This document shows, piece after piece, positions 1-13,200 of a stretch of 64,000 nt of DNA. This stretch comes from Adineta vaga (lineage: Eukaryota > Rotifera): assembly GCA_021613535.1 (NCBI GenBank), contig CP075493.1, positions 13,330,001-13,394,000 on the forward strand, in the 5' to 3' direction. The number at the start of each line of letters is the position of its first letter. Positions within the stretch are counted from its first letter, which is position 1. Both the position numbers and the translations under genes were made by a program. The notes under the pieces are model-generated. The model worked only from the letters and a program-made list of their open reading frames with translations, did no database searches and was not told the DNA's origin.

Positions 1-1467
1 TATGATATGCATCAACCAATGAGGATATGTTGCGTAACATGAAGCAATAATATTGTTCGTTACAATTCTTCCCTCAAATGTCAATGGAGCATAAGCATAA
101 TCATCAACATTCGTACTTTCTCGTATTTCAATCACCTTAACCATTTGATGAAGTAAAGTGGAATAAACAAAGTCTCCTGCTGAAACGTCACGAGCAAAAC
201 GATACTGTTCGCTTTCGTCATGAGATCTACGCACAAGTATGGAATGTGTTGGTGTTAGACGAAGTGGATGGCTTCGATTTTCATTACAATGTATTTCCAT
301 AAATGATATCGATGAACGATAATGACGAAAAATTGCTAATACAGCACTTGATTTGTGAGAATCGATACGAACTTGTTCTCCTACTCGTAGATTGTGCAAA
401 GGAACTTGAATCCCACTTTCAAGTGTGACCATCGTTTTTGAAGAGAAACATGGTGTAGTTGTAGTTCTAGCTGTTGTTGTAGTAGTAGTAGTAGTAGTTG
501 TTGTTGTAGTTGTTGTGCTAAAGACGGATTTGATCATATTAAACACTAGACCAAATAGCGTTATTAGCAAAATTGATAGTAACACAATACACAAAAGACG
601 TCTTATGAAGATCTTCGATCTTTCAGATTGTTCACGCTGTTGTATGTTTTGTGGATAAATGCCGACGGTTGTATTGGCATATTCTGTTTGAGGATGATTA
701 TCAGATATACAATCGTTTCGAATTAAAGGTGTGTATTCCTCTTTTTGTCGGATATTCGGTAATCGACGAATATTCTGAAAAAAGAATGATTTCATATAAC
801 ACATTGGTGGAAAACGCCCAAAGTCATCTTTTCAGGATTATGGAATTTTGAAAAGAATAGTGATGATGGAGATTACTACTGTTTATCTTTAGTCCCTTAT
901 GTGTCAGTTCTTGCTTTCATGCAAAGATATTTTTCGGTGCGATAAAAACATTCTTATACAAAACACAATACTTACAGTTGTGAAAATCATGTCATCCTCA
1001 CTATCATCATCGCTGAATGGACGATTCAATGATGTTTTTAATCCATTGTTTTCAATTTAACGACAAGGTCGTCCCAAATCACGACACTTCTGACACAAAC
1101 TTTCATTATGTGTTCCATTTGGATTCATAGCATTCAATACATTCTTATATTGTGATTTGTGCCTGTCAATACATTTTTGATCTTCCCAGTCACCAGGATC
1201 TCGTGGGTGAATTAACACCGATGAATTGCAGTTTTCGCACGATAACCCTAAATCGGAATGACATGAATGCCACATCATGTGACAATCGTCACAAATATAG
1301 ACGAAATTCTTGGAAAGATTCGTTGGATAAACTAATGTATTACATTGTTTACAATTTTGACCATGATTGTCCCATGCTTTGGTACTCTTCCATCGTCGTC
1401 CACAATGAGAACATTGGAAATTTCCATACTGTGGACGAGTTTTAAGAAGTGTATCATTCGTAAGCAT
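1..1467 (-). pseudogene. 3CxxC zinc / TM / Hint (Hog) protein, copy A, premature stop, runs off the window
   Basis: Two exons are visible: 976-1467 (ATG at 1465-1467) and 1-774, joined by a GT-AG intron at 775-975 without a frame change. Exon 1 encodes a cysteine-rich domain (CSHCGRRW, then CKQC, CDDC, CENC) resembling 3CxxC-type zinc-binding domains. Exon 2 encodes a transmembrane segment, a threonine run and a Hedgehog-type Hint domain: catalytic Cys in TPCFSS, the TxxH motif as TPTHS, and ASCYA near the end of the fold. Hint domains self-cleave; in Hedgehog the reaction attaches a sterol. The sister copy at 49555-51167 reads Arg-Glu where this copy reads Arg then TAA (1057-1059), so translation should stop after about 136 residues. 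Downstream of that stop the frame is open to the window edge. Use of the exon 2 part as a separate product cannot be excluded. Confidence 0.8.
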
Positions 1468-1815
1468 TGCTTGTTGTTTTTCTTTCAAACGCGTGGTTGT
1501 ACTTACCGTTCACGATGTGAGCACAAGTTAGACTGCGTGACAAACGAAGAACATTTTCGTAAGCTGTACGGTTCGATAAAGAAAAAAGAAAAGCAAAATA
1601 TTGGAGAAAACATGGTAGAATGGGAAAAGAAAGAAAAAAAAGTGTTAACAGAACGTGAGACAAAATATAGAAAGAAAGATTGTCAGAATAGATGACACAT
1701 GTACTATTATACACGAAGTATTTTTCATCTGTAAAATCATCAGATGAATAAATATCAAAAATTTGATTCCACCTCAAACTATGTATTTGGATAATAATAC
1801 GAATAAAACTCTTTT
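1..1815 (-). repeat. Inverted segmental duplication, copy A
   Basis: Bases 1 to about 1815 match the reverse complement of about 49200-51026, through the coding exons, the intron and about 300 bp upstream of the ATG. More than nine bases in ten agree by eye, with scattered substitutions and small indels. Similarity fades into T-rich sequence near 1815. Copy A runs past the start of the window, so its full length is unknown. Confidence 0.88.
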
Positions 1816-2113
1816 TCTTTTTTCCTATTTGTGAGTTACAGATAGATTAATCTTTCCATCCGTACTTTTCTCTACCATTCAACCACAAAAAAGGAATGAA
1901 AAGAAAAAACAGAACGTCGACACATTTTTATACAGATTTATATTTTACTAGATTCATATGAATCTATTGATATTCTAGCATCGAGTAAACAGTATTAAGA
2001 AACTATCATAGTGCGTGCTTAAACAAATACTATGCTCGATTAACTTTTATTCATAGCGGTTCATAGTTTGATTTCAATTATATAAAAAGTAAGACGACGT
2101 TCATGATTGCTTT

Positions 2114-3567
2114 TTAGGCGATTTCGAACCTTTGAATTCGATTATTTGATCTATCAGCAACGTATAAATATTTTTCATCATTATCCATAGTAACAGTCGT
2201 TGGACTTTTGAGAAGAAATGGACTATTACCAGCTGTACCATCACAGGCACCTTTACAGAAATAGAAGACAAGTTATAGTATATAGAAGATAAGATAGATG
2301 AATCATTTTCTATTCATTACCTGCGATGGTTATTCCTTCAGAACAACCGAGACACCATCGTACAATTCGATTATTGGTTGTATCTGCTATATAGAGTGTC
2401 TGATTTTTTTTTGAAAGATAAATTCCACATGGGCCATTCAGTTGCCTAATTAATAATATAGAAAGAATATTTTATTTAGTTCATCTATCTTTTGAAACTT
2501 ACGTTGGTCCAATGCCAGCACTATTGCCTCCAGCTACAATCGTACCATTGGTTGAACCAAATGAGAATCGAAGAACTCGATGATTGAATGTATCTGCTAC
2601 ATAATAAACTCCTTCCGATTCATCCAAAACAATATCTTGTGGCTTAAATAGATGTTGAGTACCGTTACCTGATACATTCTGTTTCACCAGCTATCACCAC
2701 ACCCAAAGTAATGTTTGCCGCCCAAAACATAATACGGTTATAACTAGTGTCGGCAACGTAAAAGTTACCGTTTGAATCCAGAGTAAAAGATCCGGATTTG
2801 CCGAATTGTGTCAAATTTGCGCCACATGAAGGACTGAATAGAATGCTTTTTGTCAACGAACCATTATAATATCGTGTCATCTGACAACGATCACAATCAA
2901 TAACATACAAATTCAAGTAAGAACTATCGAAATACGCTCTTCGAGAATACAAACTCCCACTACTAGGTGCTACTTTTTTGCCGGTGGTTGCATTCGTAGA
3001 TACATAAAGTACTCGGTTATTCGTATTATCTGCAATCAACATCGAATTATCACTGTTGATGGTAATACCCCAAGGTGCGTTTAAAGTAGACAGTGAACTA
3101 CCTGCAGTTCCATTTTCAAGTCCAAATACTGTTGTACCCATGAGATATGGATACACTAAAATAAAAAAAGGTGACAGTAGATGAAAGTTTTGTTTCTCTT
3201 TCTTACCTGATATACAAACCGGAGCCGTTGTCACATCAGAACTATCAGTAGTTGATTGTTCAGTCTCTTTCGGTAATGATGGTAATTGAAAAAAGTAAAA
3301 TGTACTATTTCGATCAATCATCCATGAATAGTTCACATGAGTCAAAGATAAGTTGGAAAAAAATTCACAAGTATTATTGGAAAAGGAATTGAATGCAGAT
3401 ATATTTGTTGATGATATCATTACGCAAACACATTCTTGACTTGTACCATTCATCACAGTTACAGATGAAGAAATCGAAGGAAGACTAAGAAAAACATTCG
3501 ATATCATTCCAACTTGAATAGTATGAACATCATGTAGAATAAAACTTAGAATCAACCAATATTTCAT
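2114..3567 (-). pseudogene. Secreted NHL-repeat protein, one frameshift
   Basis: Exons are 3207-3567, 2503-3155, 2321-2445 and 2114-2250, with GT-AG introns of 51, 57 and 70 bp. The ATG at 3565-3567 starts a signal peptide (MKYWLILSFILHDVHT). Next comes a short Cys module (QECVCVMISS then NNTCEFF) and NHL beta-propeller blades recognisable by the repeated YVADTxNxR pattern, for example YVADTFNHRVLR. The frame slips by one base near 2675-2690: the upstream frame ends AGETECIR-stop, while the neighbouring frame continues NVSGNGTQHLF into the next blade. Exon lengths add to a multiple of three only if one base is removed. So this is either a recently damaged gene or a single-base assembly error. 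Intact length would be about 424 residues. It is probably extracellular; its ligand is unknown. Confidence 0.75.
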
Positions 3568-4063
3568 TTGTTAAAATGAATTTTTGTTGTATAAAATGTA
3601 AATTGAAGACAAGATGAATATTATATAGTATAAGAACTTTTCTTTTCTTTTATTGTCAATTAAAATAAGTGTGATGAAAATTTATGCCCACATAAGAAAA
3701 GAGAAAAGATACAGAGCTATTAAACTGTCATTTACAGTTTAGAGAAAAACTATTCTATTCAGTGCTATCTATCGAAACAAGTATTTATGATGGGAAAAAT
3801 AGAGTTATTAGTATATATTTTCTTGCTATCGAATCGGTGCAAACCATTTTATAAATAATCATAAATTCTGCTTGAAGATGTTCCATTATGTTTTTGAAAT
3901 AAGCATTAGTGTAGGCATGAATCTTAAAGAAAGTAATAACGACTCATATTGTTCATCTCAAGATTGCATCCATCAAAAAGAGTTCATTTGAATATAACAA
4001 TTGGAAAATAGGTGAGAGTAAAAAAGTAAAAGCATATATTATGTTCATCATATTTTTCATGAC
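3568..4063. other. Intergenic, no gene seen
   Basis: AT-rich spacer between the NHL gene and the F-box gene, both on the minus strand. No conserved coding pattern, repeat or RNA fold was recognised. Confidence 0.5.
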
Positions 4064-5142
4064 TCAATTTTTTATATAAAGATCGTATTCCAAAGAGCGC
4101 ATAAATTCGCTTTTGAACTCGTATTTAATATCGACATTGAATGCAATAAAAAATGGTGATGCTCCAAAACGTTGAATTTTTTCGAAACCATTATTTCTAA
4201 TATCTCGTGTCCACCAATGAAGATGAAGAAAGATCCGATTCAATTTATTGTTTGATGCCAATGTAAGTTTCCACCAATTTGGACTAAGGAATTTGTCGCG
4301 ATTAGCATAGCAATCATTAAAACGAATATGAAAATTGAATGCACATAGATTAGGACAGCAGGGTAAGAAAAGTTCCAAAAATGTGCTCGAAGTTTCTTTT
4401 TCGTAAAAATTATCTTCGCCTAAATGAAGTTTTTTCAGTAATGGAAGACCTATTCGAATTCGATCAGGTAATACTACTACATTTTCTTCTGATGGATAAT
4501 TGTATAGTATTGAGGAAAAGGAATGAAGGTGAGTGCATTGATTCAATAGTTGAATAGCCAAATGAAAAGGAAGTTTATTCACGTGCACATGACGAAGAAA
4601 TGGAAAATTAAATGTACAAATATTTTCGGTAATTTGTACTTCTTGTTCAAATACATTTCCATGCAGATGTAAATGTTGAAGAAAAGGGCAATATTGTCGA
4701 AAAATAATCGTTGTAAACTCGTTCGTACATCTGCAATTCTCATCATAATTACCATCAATAATGAAGGATTTAAGAGTCGAAAATGAACGAAAATATTTTG
4801 CAATATTCAATGATTCATCGTATGGATAATCATATGTTAATCGAAAATGTTGAAGTTGTTTGAATTCATCTAAAGGAAATTCCTATAGCAATTAACAATT
4901 TCACAATAGAATATTTTTTAGGAGATATAATTTACTTTAAAACACAAATAAATTCTGTCTGATTGATTAATTAAATAACTTGAATACACTGAAAGAATTT
5001 TAATACACATAAGTAGTTGATTGATTCGTTTATTTAAACCATAGAATGTCGAAAAAAGATTGATCCAATCAAGATAATCAAACATTTCCAGCCAAATTTC
5101 ATTCGCTAAATCTTCAATACTCGATCGTCTTTCGACTGACAT
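4064..5142 (-). CDS. F-box protein
   Basis: Two exons, 4936-5142 and 4064-4882, are joined by a 53-bp GT-AG intron in phase 0, giving 341 residues. I chose the ATG at 5142; upstream in-frame codons offer only a TTG. Residues about 8-45 form an F-box (IEDLANEIWLEMFDYLD followed by LFSTFYGLNKRINQLL). The rest shows weak leucine-rich spacing (FPFLRHVHVNKLPF, LPLLKKLHLGEDNF), like the long degenerate LRR-like tails of rotifer F-box proteins. F-box proteins present substrates to SCF ubiquitin ligases through Skp1; the tail would select the substrate. No substrate can be inferred. The gene is intact. Confidence 0.82.
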
Positions 5143-5517
5143 TGTTTTTCTCAATCAAATATCTGCAAGTATGAAATATGGAATAAACCAACATAGGCGA
5201 TACACTCTCGACGGTTGGTAATTCTCTGCTGCTTTTATATTTTTCATATAATTGGAATCTACATAAGACGTCAACAGTGTGCAAGAAGAAAAATTCGTCT
5301 GTAGAATTTTACAATCGAAGGTATGAGTCTTTTAGAGGAGTGAGAACAAAAGAAAATATTTCAGCAAGATATACAAAAACATGTGCATCATCTTAACGCT
5401 ATCAAAGGCAAATATTGACGTCTAACAGAATTAGAGATCGTATTCGAGTAATTCTCAATTTAAAAAGAAAACAGACATTTTATTGAATAAATTCAAACAG
5501 TAATGCAAAACAGAGAA
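5143..5517. other. Intergenic, no gene seen
   Basis: Spacer between two minus-strand genes. It presumably carries the F-box gene promoter, but no clear TATA or other element was picked out. Confidence 0.45.
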
Positions 5518-5979
5518 TTAACCATATTTAAAAATGAAGGATAAAGCAACAATCACGATCCATTTTGAAAATAAAGGATGAATTGTAGATAAATCACCAT
5601 TGTTGATTCCTTGTTTATTACATAAATCCGTTTTACAACATGTCATGTTCATATAGACAGTTGTCTGATTCTGCATCATCCAACAAGCATCTGTCGTTGT
5701 CAACGAATAAATCCATTTTGTAACCTTATAATAGTTTTCAAGCATATTGCATTTCTTTGTGTTGTCATTGCATACATATCGACAGCTAGAACAAATGCAA
5801 CCTGTAGTAGCGTTACATAGAGTAGGATCAATAGATAAATCCATGGTGCCCACAAAAGCACGACCACTTCTTGAAACGACAGTTGAGTAGCATCTAAGGG
5901 AATAAATATATGGAATAATAATGATTAAAGTAACAATATGATAGACTGAAAACATTTTTGTTGCGTATAGTGAATGCAA
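5518..5979 (-). CDS. Ly6/uPAR-like small secreted, probably GPI-anchored protein
   Basis: Single exon of up to 153 residues. Two ATGs are possible: at 5979 (MHSLYATKMF) and at 5955 (MFSVYHIV); the second gives a cleaner signal peptide. The mature part has paired cysteines: LRCYS, CNATTGCICSSC, YVCNDNTKKC, and the diagnostic end TCCKTDLCN. CC-xx-DLCN is the signature of the Ly6/uPAR three-finger fold. A hydrophobic C-terminal tail (FSKWIVIVALSFIFKYG) fits GPI-anchor processing. Such proteins sit on the outer cell surface and often modulate receptors or channels. No partner can be named. Confidence 0.72.
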   Translation of the reverse strand: MHSLYATKMFSVYHIVTLIIIIPYIYSLRCYSTVVSRSGRAFVGTMDLSIDPTLCNATTGCICSSCRYVCNDNTKKCNMLENYYKVTKWIYSLTTTDACWMMQNQTTVYMNMTCCKTDLCNKQGINNGDLSTIHPLFSKWIVIVALSFIFKYG

Positions 5980-7230
5980 TAAACAGAAATATTCATCTAC
6001 ATGTTATATGATTTAATTATTAATTGTGTTATGCTTCAGTTCTTTGATGAGAAAGAAAAAACGATCGCCCACGAAAATGAATGTGTAATTATGGCACGTG
6101 AAGTATATTTTACTGTTTACATTCGAAAAAGCTAGAAAATATCAATACTCATTAAACATCATTTATATAATAATGAAAAATGCAATGAACAATTGTATTC
6201 AAGACACAAATATACGCACATGGTTTTTCTTATCAATATTAAATGTTATTCATTTGCAATCAGATTCAATCTTAGTTTTTTTTGCGTATAATTTCACCGT
6301 AAACTAACCATGAAGAAGAAAATAGTGCTAAATGTTATAAGAGAGCTGACGCAATTTTCACACTCGCTCAAAGCATACGATACTTTACGTAGCGATCAGT
6401 CCAAGAAATAAAAATTCTCTATTATCATCTAGACGTCCATAACACTCCTCACAATATGTGATTCTCTAAAGGAAAGAGTTTCAGGTCATAATGTTCTGAT
6501 TCATTTTTTCTGGTATTTAAAGAAACACTTCCTAGTAGGAAACTATTAGAAATCTATCGGAAATATATCAATACACACTTCATACTCCGCGCCTCTTTCC
6601 TCCTTTTTGTTGTGGCTATGCTGTTGTAAAGTATTCCTTTGAATTATATTAGAAATAACAGAGAAAGACATCGTACCGGTTATTTTTAAATGCGATCAAT
6701 TCATGAAGTTTTCTCTCGCTGCAAATATAACTTTTCTCAGAAAAATGACTGACGTGAGCATGTTTGATTCTTAAGAAGTTAAAAGAAAAAACAAATACTG
6801 TTTTGAATAACAAGAAATCATCGATAAAAGATGAAAAGAAGAAAAACCTCGTTGATGACAACAAACTAAAAGTTTGTAGATGTTGTTTTTTTTTCTTTTC
6901 TGCGAGATATGACCAAATTTAAAAGAAAAAAGGAGACATTTTCAAACAACGACAGTTATTCACTAAAAACTCGAAGTGAGTAGACGCGTTTTTGTTTTGT
7001 TTTTATATTCAGCAATGGTATATAGTCGTTAATAAACATTTCACTGCGAAATTATCTGAATATAATTACTACAAGCAACAAGCAAAAAAAGAATTCTGAA
7101 TGAAACATTTCAAACGATTTTTGTTAATAAACATATGTATTATTCTAATCTTTATTGCTATTTTTCTTGCTTACAAGAATATGAATCGAGTTTTTTAGCG
7201 ATAGTATCTAGTTTTCATTGATTTAGACAG
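5980..7230. other. Intergenic / upstream region of the PARP-helicase gene
   Basis: About 1.25 kb of AT-rich sequence between divergent genes, with no convincing exon. A 32-codon ATG frame at 7100-7198 is listed separately. Confidence 0.45.
7100..7198 (+). other. 32-codon upstream reading frame with one hydrophobic segment
   Basis: ATG at 7100 to TAG at 7196-7198, ending 32 bp before the start codon of the 2155-residue gene. The peptide is a short basic N-terminus followed by about 18 hydrophobic residues (INICIILIFIAIFLAY), like a tiny one-TM protein. It may be a uORF in the 5' leader, a micropeptide, or chance in AT-rich DNA. Transcript data would decide. Confidence 0.3.
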
Positions 7231-10200
7231 ATGTCAGGAGCAACGGAGGTCGAACAATTGAAACCGTGTGTTGTGAAAATTATGGAATTAGTTAAAGAAT
7301 GCTTGGATAAGGTCAAGTCAACGACTACAACCGATGATAAACATTTTCAAAATTCTCTGTTAAATAATAACATTTATACTTTCACATTAAATAATGAAGA
7401 AATCAATCTGTTGGATAAATTAACATATGATATTCAAACTGCAATCATTCATTTCCTACCACATTTATCATCAAATTGTATTAGTTATTTATTCGATTTT
7501 CTTCATACTTATCATTACGATTCGAAACAAAAGAAATTCATATCATCATTATCAATAGATTTTTTACATTCATTTCTTTATGAATTAAAAGGTTTATTAT
7601 CCGCACCATTGGCATTTACAGCTGCCTTTGATGGTCGAATTGATATTGTAAAAAGTTTTCTCAAAGAATATCCAACATATAAAGATAAGTCAGGCTTATG
7701 GGAAACAACATTATTATATTCCGCTGCACGAAATAACCATTTCGATCTTGTAAGATATCTTATTGAAGAAGCATATTGTTCTGTTAATGCACAAAATCAA
7801 TGTGATGTAGATTTTGCCTTAGCAACAGGAAATCCGCAAACGTATAAACCTCGACCAACGGCTGGTTCCACAGCTCTTCATGGTGCTTGTTTTAATAAAC
7901 ATTTGACTGTTGTTAAATATCTTACTGAACATGGAGCTGATTATTTCATTCGTAATCAAGCTCTTGAAACTCCTATACAAAATGGTGAACAAAAGCCTGA
8001 AATAAAGAAGTTCTTTCAAGATTATCTCATTCTTTCTTATACGGATCAACCACCACCAGCAATATTACCTGATCGACCAATTCTAGATGATGAACAACGT
8101 CCACTATGTAATTGTATGTGGGAATATAAACCGTTTCAAGATCCTAAATGGTATAAATTTACATATGCAGAAGCAATGGAATTACATAAAGTTTTATTAC
8201 CTTCAAAAGAATTTCAACCGCAAGTTTATTTAAATCCAAGCAAAGGACTTTATAGCGTGTCAATGGTTGAATTTCTTCGATCTGGAAGACATCAAGATGA
8301 TCCACAAAAGAATATGGCTTGGATTCGTTGTCGTGGTTCAAGTATTCTGAATTTTGATTGCTTTGCCATTTGGCAACTTATGCTTATTCAACATGAACAA
8401 GTCGATAAAGATACAAAAACATTTCCATCATTAAAAATCTCACAATTTCCCAATATGTTTAATAGTCGTTTTAAACTTCAATTAAATACTTGGTATCAAT
8501 GTGATTCTAAGACAAGTTCACTCATCGAAAATTCCATGAATTATCGAAGAAAAATATCTTCAATTGACATTCCATATGTTGGAAATGATTTAAAATTGAA
8601 TTTACAAACATTCGAAATTTCCAACGAGAAGAAAAGCATCTCCGGATATCTTCGTTGGATTCCACAATTGATATCAGCTAATGAAACTAATCATCAAAAG
8701 ATTGTCTATGTCGATAATTATCAACTCAATGCAAGTATTCAACCAACTCCTTTAACAACAAAACGTTTAAAAGAAGTTTCTCAAACAGATAATTCAAAAA
8801 ATCAAGATGAAAATAATGAAAATAGTTTAGATATTCTTATACCAACATTTGGAACAGGAAATGATGATGAAGATGATGATGACATTATGGAAGCTTCGAA
8901 TATTAAAATATCCGTAAGTAACGAGAGACAAAACTATCTAACATGTTTTGTTGACAAAAATTTTAGACAACATCGAAAAGTTTTGATACTTGGAGTGTAA
9001 ACGATCTTACTGAAGAAATTGCAGCGAATTCATTCCACTTGGGTCCTCGGAAAAATTCTACACAAATTCGTGAAGATTCCGAAGTATCATTCGACGATTA
9101 TTTCAATGAAAAAGTTGGAAATGTTAGTCAATTAACATTCGTTGAAAGAATAAATTCGTCTCAAAAAGATCAACTTATTATAGATTCTATTGCTAAATTA
9201 CAATCACAAATGCAAGATCCGAAATTTAAAACTGAAGTAGAACATTTATTTAAAGAAATGAAAACAATCGATTATGATAATATTGAAATGATTCTTGTTA
9301 AAAACTTTCTCTTTATTAATCTAAGATACATTATCAGTTATCTCAAAGCGAAACATCCAATCTTTAAATCTTCTCTCGATATACCGAATATTATTATTAC
9401 AGAGAAAACAAATGTTTATTGTATTTCATTTACAGGTTTGAATGTTCATCATGATGAATTCAAACGTATTCTACGACAAATGAAATTCTTATTGAATCTT
9501 ATTCAATCCGCAAAAACATACTATCAACAACAATTAAACAATACATATGAATCCATTAATCATATCATTACAAAACAGATTTATCCTTCATCCGATTGGA
9601 TATCCTATACGAAATCTTATCAAGATTTATTGAAAATGAAAATCAATGAATTTCTTCATTCATTCGATGAATATTTACTAAAAGAATCGAAATCAATCTT
9701 TGAACAAATGATAACGGAACCTTCGTTTCAAGCATGGGTTCAATTACAAAAATTAACTGATAGATATTTGAAGAAAAAACAATTAAAACCTGAATTACAA
9801 ATAATTAAACATGAAGCACTTGATCAATTCATCAAACAACATGTTCTATCCGAACGATCGAAATTTGAAACGAAACCAACAACAAAATCTTTACAAACAA
9901 TGGTGGAATTTATTGATAAAACCAAAAAACAATTTCAAACAAATCCATTGTATAATGGATGTGATCTCGAGCAATTTCGTTATATTCCAATCATATTGCA
10001 AAGAATCATCATATATTATCGATGTTTTCTTCTACAATTACCGTTATATGAATCATCAAAAGATTTATTGGACAAAATTGAAAAAAATACAGTTATTACA
10101 ATTGCAACAGCATCTGGATTAGGTAAATCAAGTTTACTACCACCATTACTCATTGCTGAAGGTTATGATAAAGTTATTGTGACACAACCTCGTCGTTTAC

Positions 10201-13200
10201 TTTGTACATCGATTTGTAATCGTGTAAATGAAACGATGACAATTAATAAGGATCAAATGAAATTGGCTGGATGGGCTGCGAATAGTGTAGAATACAATGT
10301 TAAAGGTCGAGTTTTATATTTAACAGACAGTTTATTGAAAGAACGTTTGTTGTACGATGAAAATTTTCTTACCAACGAATTGGAAGTCTCGAAATTGATC
10401 GTGTTCATTCTTGATGAAATTCATGAACAATCAATTAATATTGATCTTTGTTTAGCATTAATGATTCGTCTTCTTACAGAAAAACCACAAATTCAATCGA
10501 AAATAAAAGTGATTGTTTCATCATCAACATTAGATTCATCGATACCGAAATTAATTCTTCAATTTCCTCAAATCAAGTTCGATGAATTTCAATTACCTAC
10601 ATTAGGATCAATATATCCAATTACAAAATTTGCTCGACCAAATGAAAATATTCTCGATTTAGTCCAAGAATTATGTAAGAAACGTGAACGTGATGAACAA
10701 ATCCTATGTTTTGTTAGTAATATACTCGAAGTCTATCAATATTGTCGTCTTCTTGAAGAAATTAGTCGTGGAACAATGCGTGCATTTCCATTAATTCCAT
10801 CTCAATCAGTTCATGATCAACAACTGAATATTAAACGAGGAAATATATTCTTTGCTACACATATTGCTGAAACATCTTTAACATTTCCATCATTAACTTA
10901 TGTTATTGATACGGGAATGGTCGATATTCCGATCTATGATCTTGACAAGAAACAGACGATTACAAGGAAAATTCAAATATCACAATCAATCATTAAACAA
11001 CGAATAGGAAGACTTGGACGAACAAGACCAGGTGAATATTATTCATTGTATGAGTTTAAAGTTGATCAAAATAAATATCCCAGAGCACAAATACAACAAA
11101 TAGAATTAGTTTATCTCGAATTTTTAATAAGAAAATCGAGTATTAAACAAGGACTTTCTTATTTGAATAAATTTCTTCCAAATCCATTGAATCCACAAGC
11201 AATTACAGGAGCGATCGATGAATTAAAAAGACTAAGTAAGATAATTCATCTGCCAAGTTCTTACTTGACTTGTTCGTCTTAGATCTTCTGGATTCTCAGG
11301 AAAAATTTACAACGATAGGTATTGCTATTTCAAAATTACCTAATTTTGGTTCAATTTCCATGTCAAAATCAGTGCTTTCAGCTTTAAATGAGAATAAATG
11401 TGGTCGCGATTTAATTGTTCTTTCATCAATTTTAAATGTTTTGAGTACATCAGCGATATTAAAATCAATACCAAATTCAATGAAACGACCTGAAGGAGAT
11501 TTTATGACTTTATTAAATGTTCTAAATGAAATTCTTTTAATTAAAGAAAGTGTTCGTGCTGAACAATTTCAATTAGCAAAAGTATGTGAAGCAAAAAATC
11601 TTATGTCAATCTTACATATTCTAAAACAAGCATTGAAACGTTATGAAAATTTAGAAAAATCCTTCAATCTCTCCGATGAGTATCGAGAGAAAGCACATGT
11701 TACAAGTAATAATTGGAAGTCTATTGCCAAATCTTTATTACATGGCTATGAAGATCATGTTTTTATTTGTATGAAAGAATTATGTGGTCGAACTCATCTT
11801 TTTACTCGTTATTATTCTCTTAAAACAGATGTAGCTATTTTAGATTCTCATTCAACTTTTTCTTCTACACCTGCTTCATTAATTATTGCTCGTGATATAA
11901 GTTATTCATCAGCACTTGAAGAAAAAGCTATTCTATCATTTGTTGGAGAAATTAAATCCAATTGGATTGAATATCAATTAACAAGGGAATTACGTTTGGA
12001 AACGAAAGAAGAGGAATTCTTAACAAAAAATAATATTCTCGCAAATGTTCAACAAATATTTCCAAATGTACGAATACGTTTGAATAATCATATTTTAAAT
12101 TTAGAAGGGCTTGCTAGTGTGGTTCTTAATGCTGAACTTGACCTTTTACGACAATTAATCAGTGAAGATAGATGTAAATTCGTGAATTTCTTTAAAACCA
12201 ACGAAAAAGCTGATTATGAACGTATGCAACGAAATCTGGAAAGTGTTTCGAAAATGCCACAAATTTTTAGTTCAATGATACAACGTTGGCAAGATCAATA
12301 TCAAATGAAAATAACTGTTAATAATAATTCTTTTACTACAGAATGTGAAATCATCATTGAAGGACGACTATCAAAAATTGGACCAGTAAAAAGCGAATGT
12401 CGATCTTTTAATGGATGGTTAAAAGAATGTGCAGTTATTCGACATCCCAATGCTGGTAACAGTATACCATAATCACGTTTTATTTCTTCTTCATAGGTTT
12501 CTATTTTCATGTTTAAGGTGTTCCACCACGTATTCTTAAACCACAAATGCGTCATAATTGTCTTGATATAGAAGAGAAAATTTCGCGTGTTACTGATAGT
12601 AAACGAACATCGATGGAATTATGGAAAAGTTTAACAGGTTCAAAAGCAACACGTGAAAGTCGAATGGAAGTAGTGGCATGGATCGCTGTGTGTCAATTTG
12701 ATTGTCGATTAGAAGGTGGTTTTGTTCGTGATTGGATTGTAGGAAATCATACGGGTCGACCAAGTGGAGATCCATTATCATGGATCATATATGATAAAAA
12801 TAAATCGAATCCTCCTATTCCTGAAATGAATAAGGCATTAATTCCGTCCGATCTTGATTGTCACTTACCATTACATAAATATTTTGATATTGATCTCTTT
12901 TGTCATTATTTACGAAAATATGAAATTGATTGTAAAGTTTATCGAGGAAATTGGCGTTATGTTTTATTAATCGATGCAAATCGTAAAAGTGGAGCATTTA
13001 CAATGGATTTAATTGAACCTCATGTTGCATTAACACATGATCGGATTGATTTTGATGTTGGTGATTTATCGTTAGAAAAAGATTATACAAAAGAATTAGG
13101 TATGAGAGTTGATATACAAAATAAACCCTACTCAATTGAATTAGAAACAATTGTTGACAATATAAAAAATAAACGATTTCAAATATTACGGCCTATTGAC

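Noticed and set aside
425-658. Valine-rich plus-strand frame
   Set aside because: It is the antisense of the ACA/ACT threonine repeat in the Hint gene (copy A), and the start is not a sensible gene start.
1454-1777. Minus-strand 107-codon frame shared with 49246-49494 in copy B
   Set aside because: It starts at TTG, lies directly upstream of the Hint gene ATG and diverges by frameshift between the copies; more likely leader sequence than a gene.
6098-6307. 69-codon plus-strand frame
   Set aside because: No signal peptide, domain or convincing composition, and it starts from a non-ATG codon.
9811-10122. 103-codon plus-strand frame inside the PARP-helicase gene
   Set aside because: Out-of-frame shadow of exon 2 of a well-supported gene.
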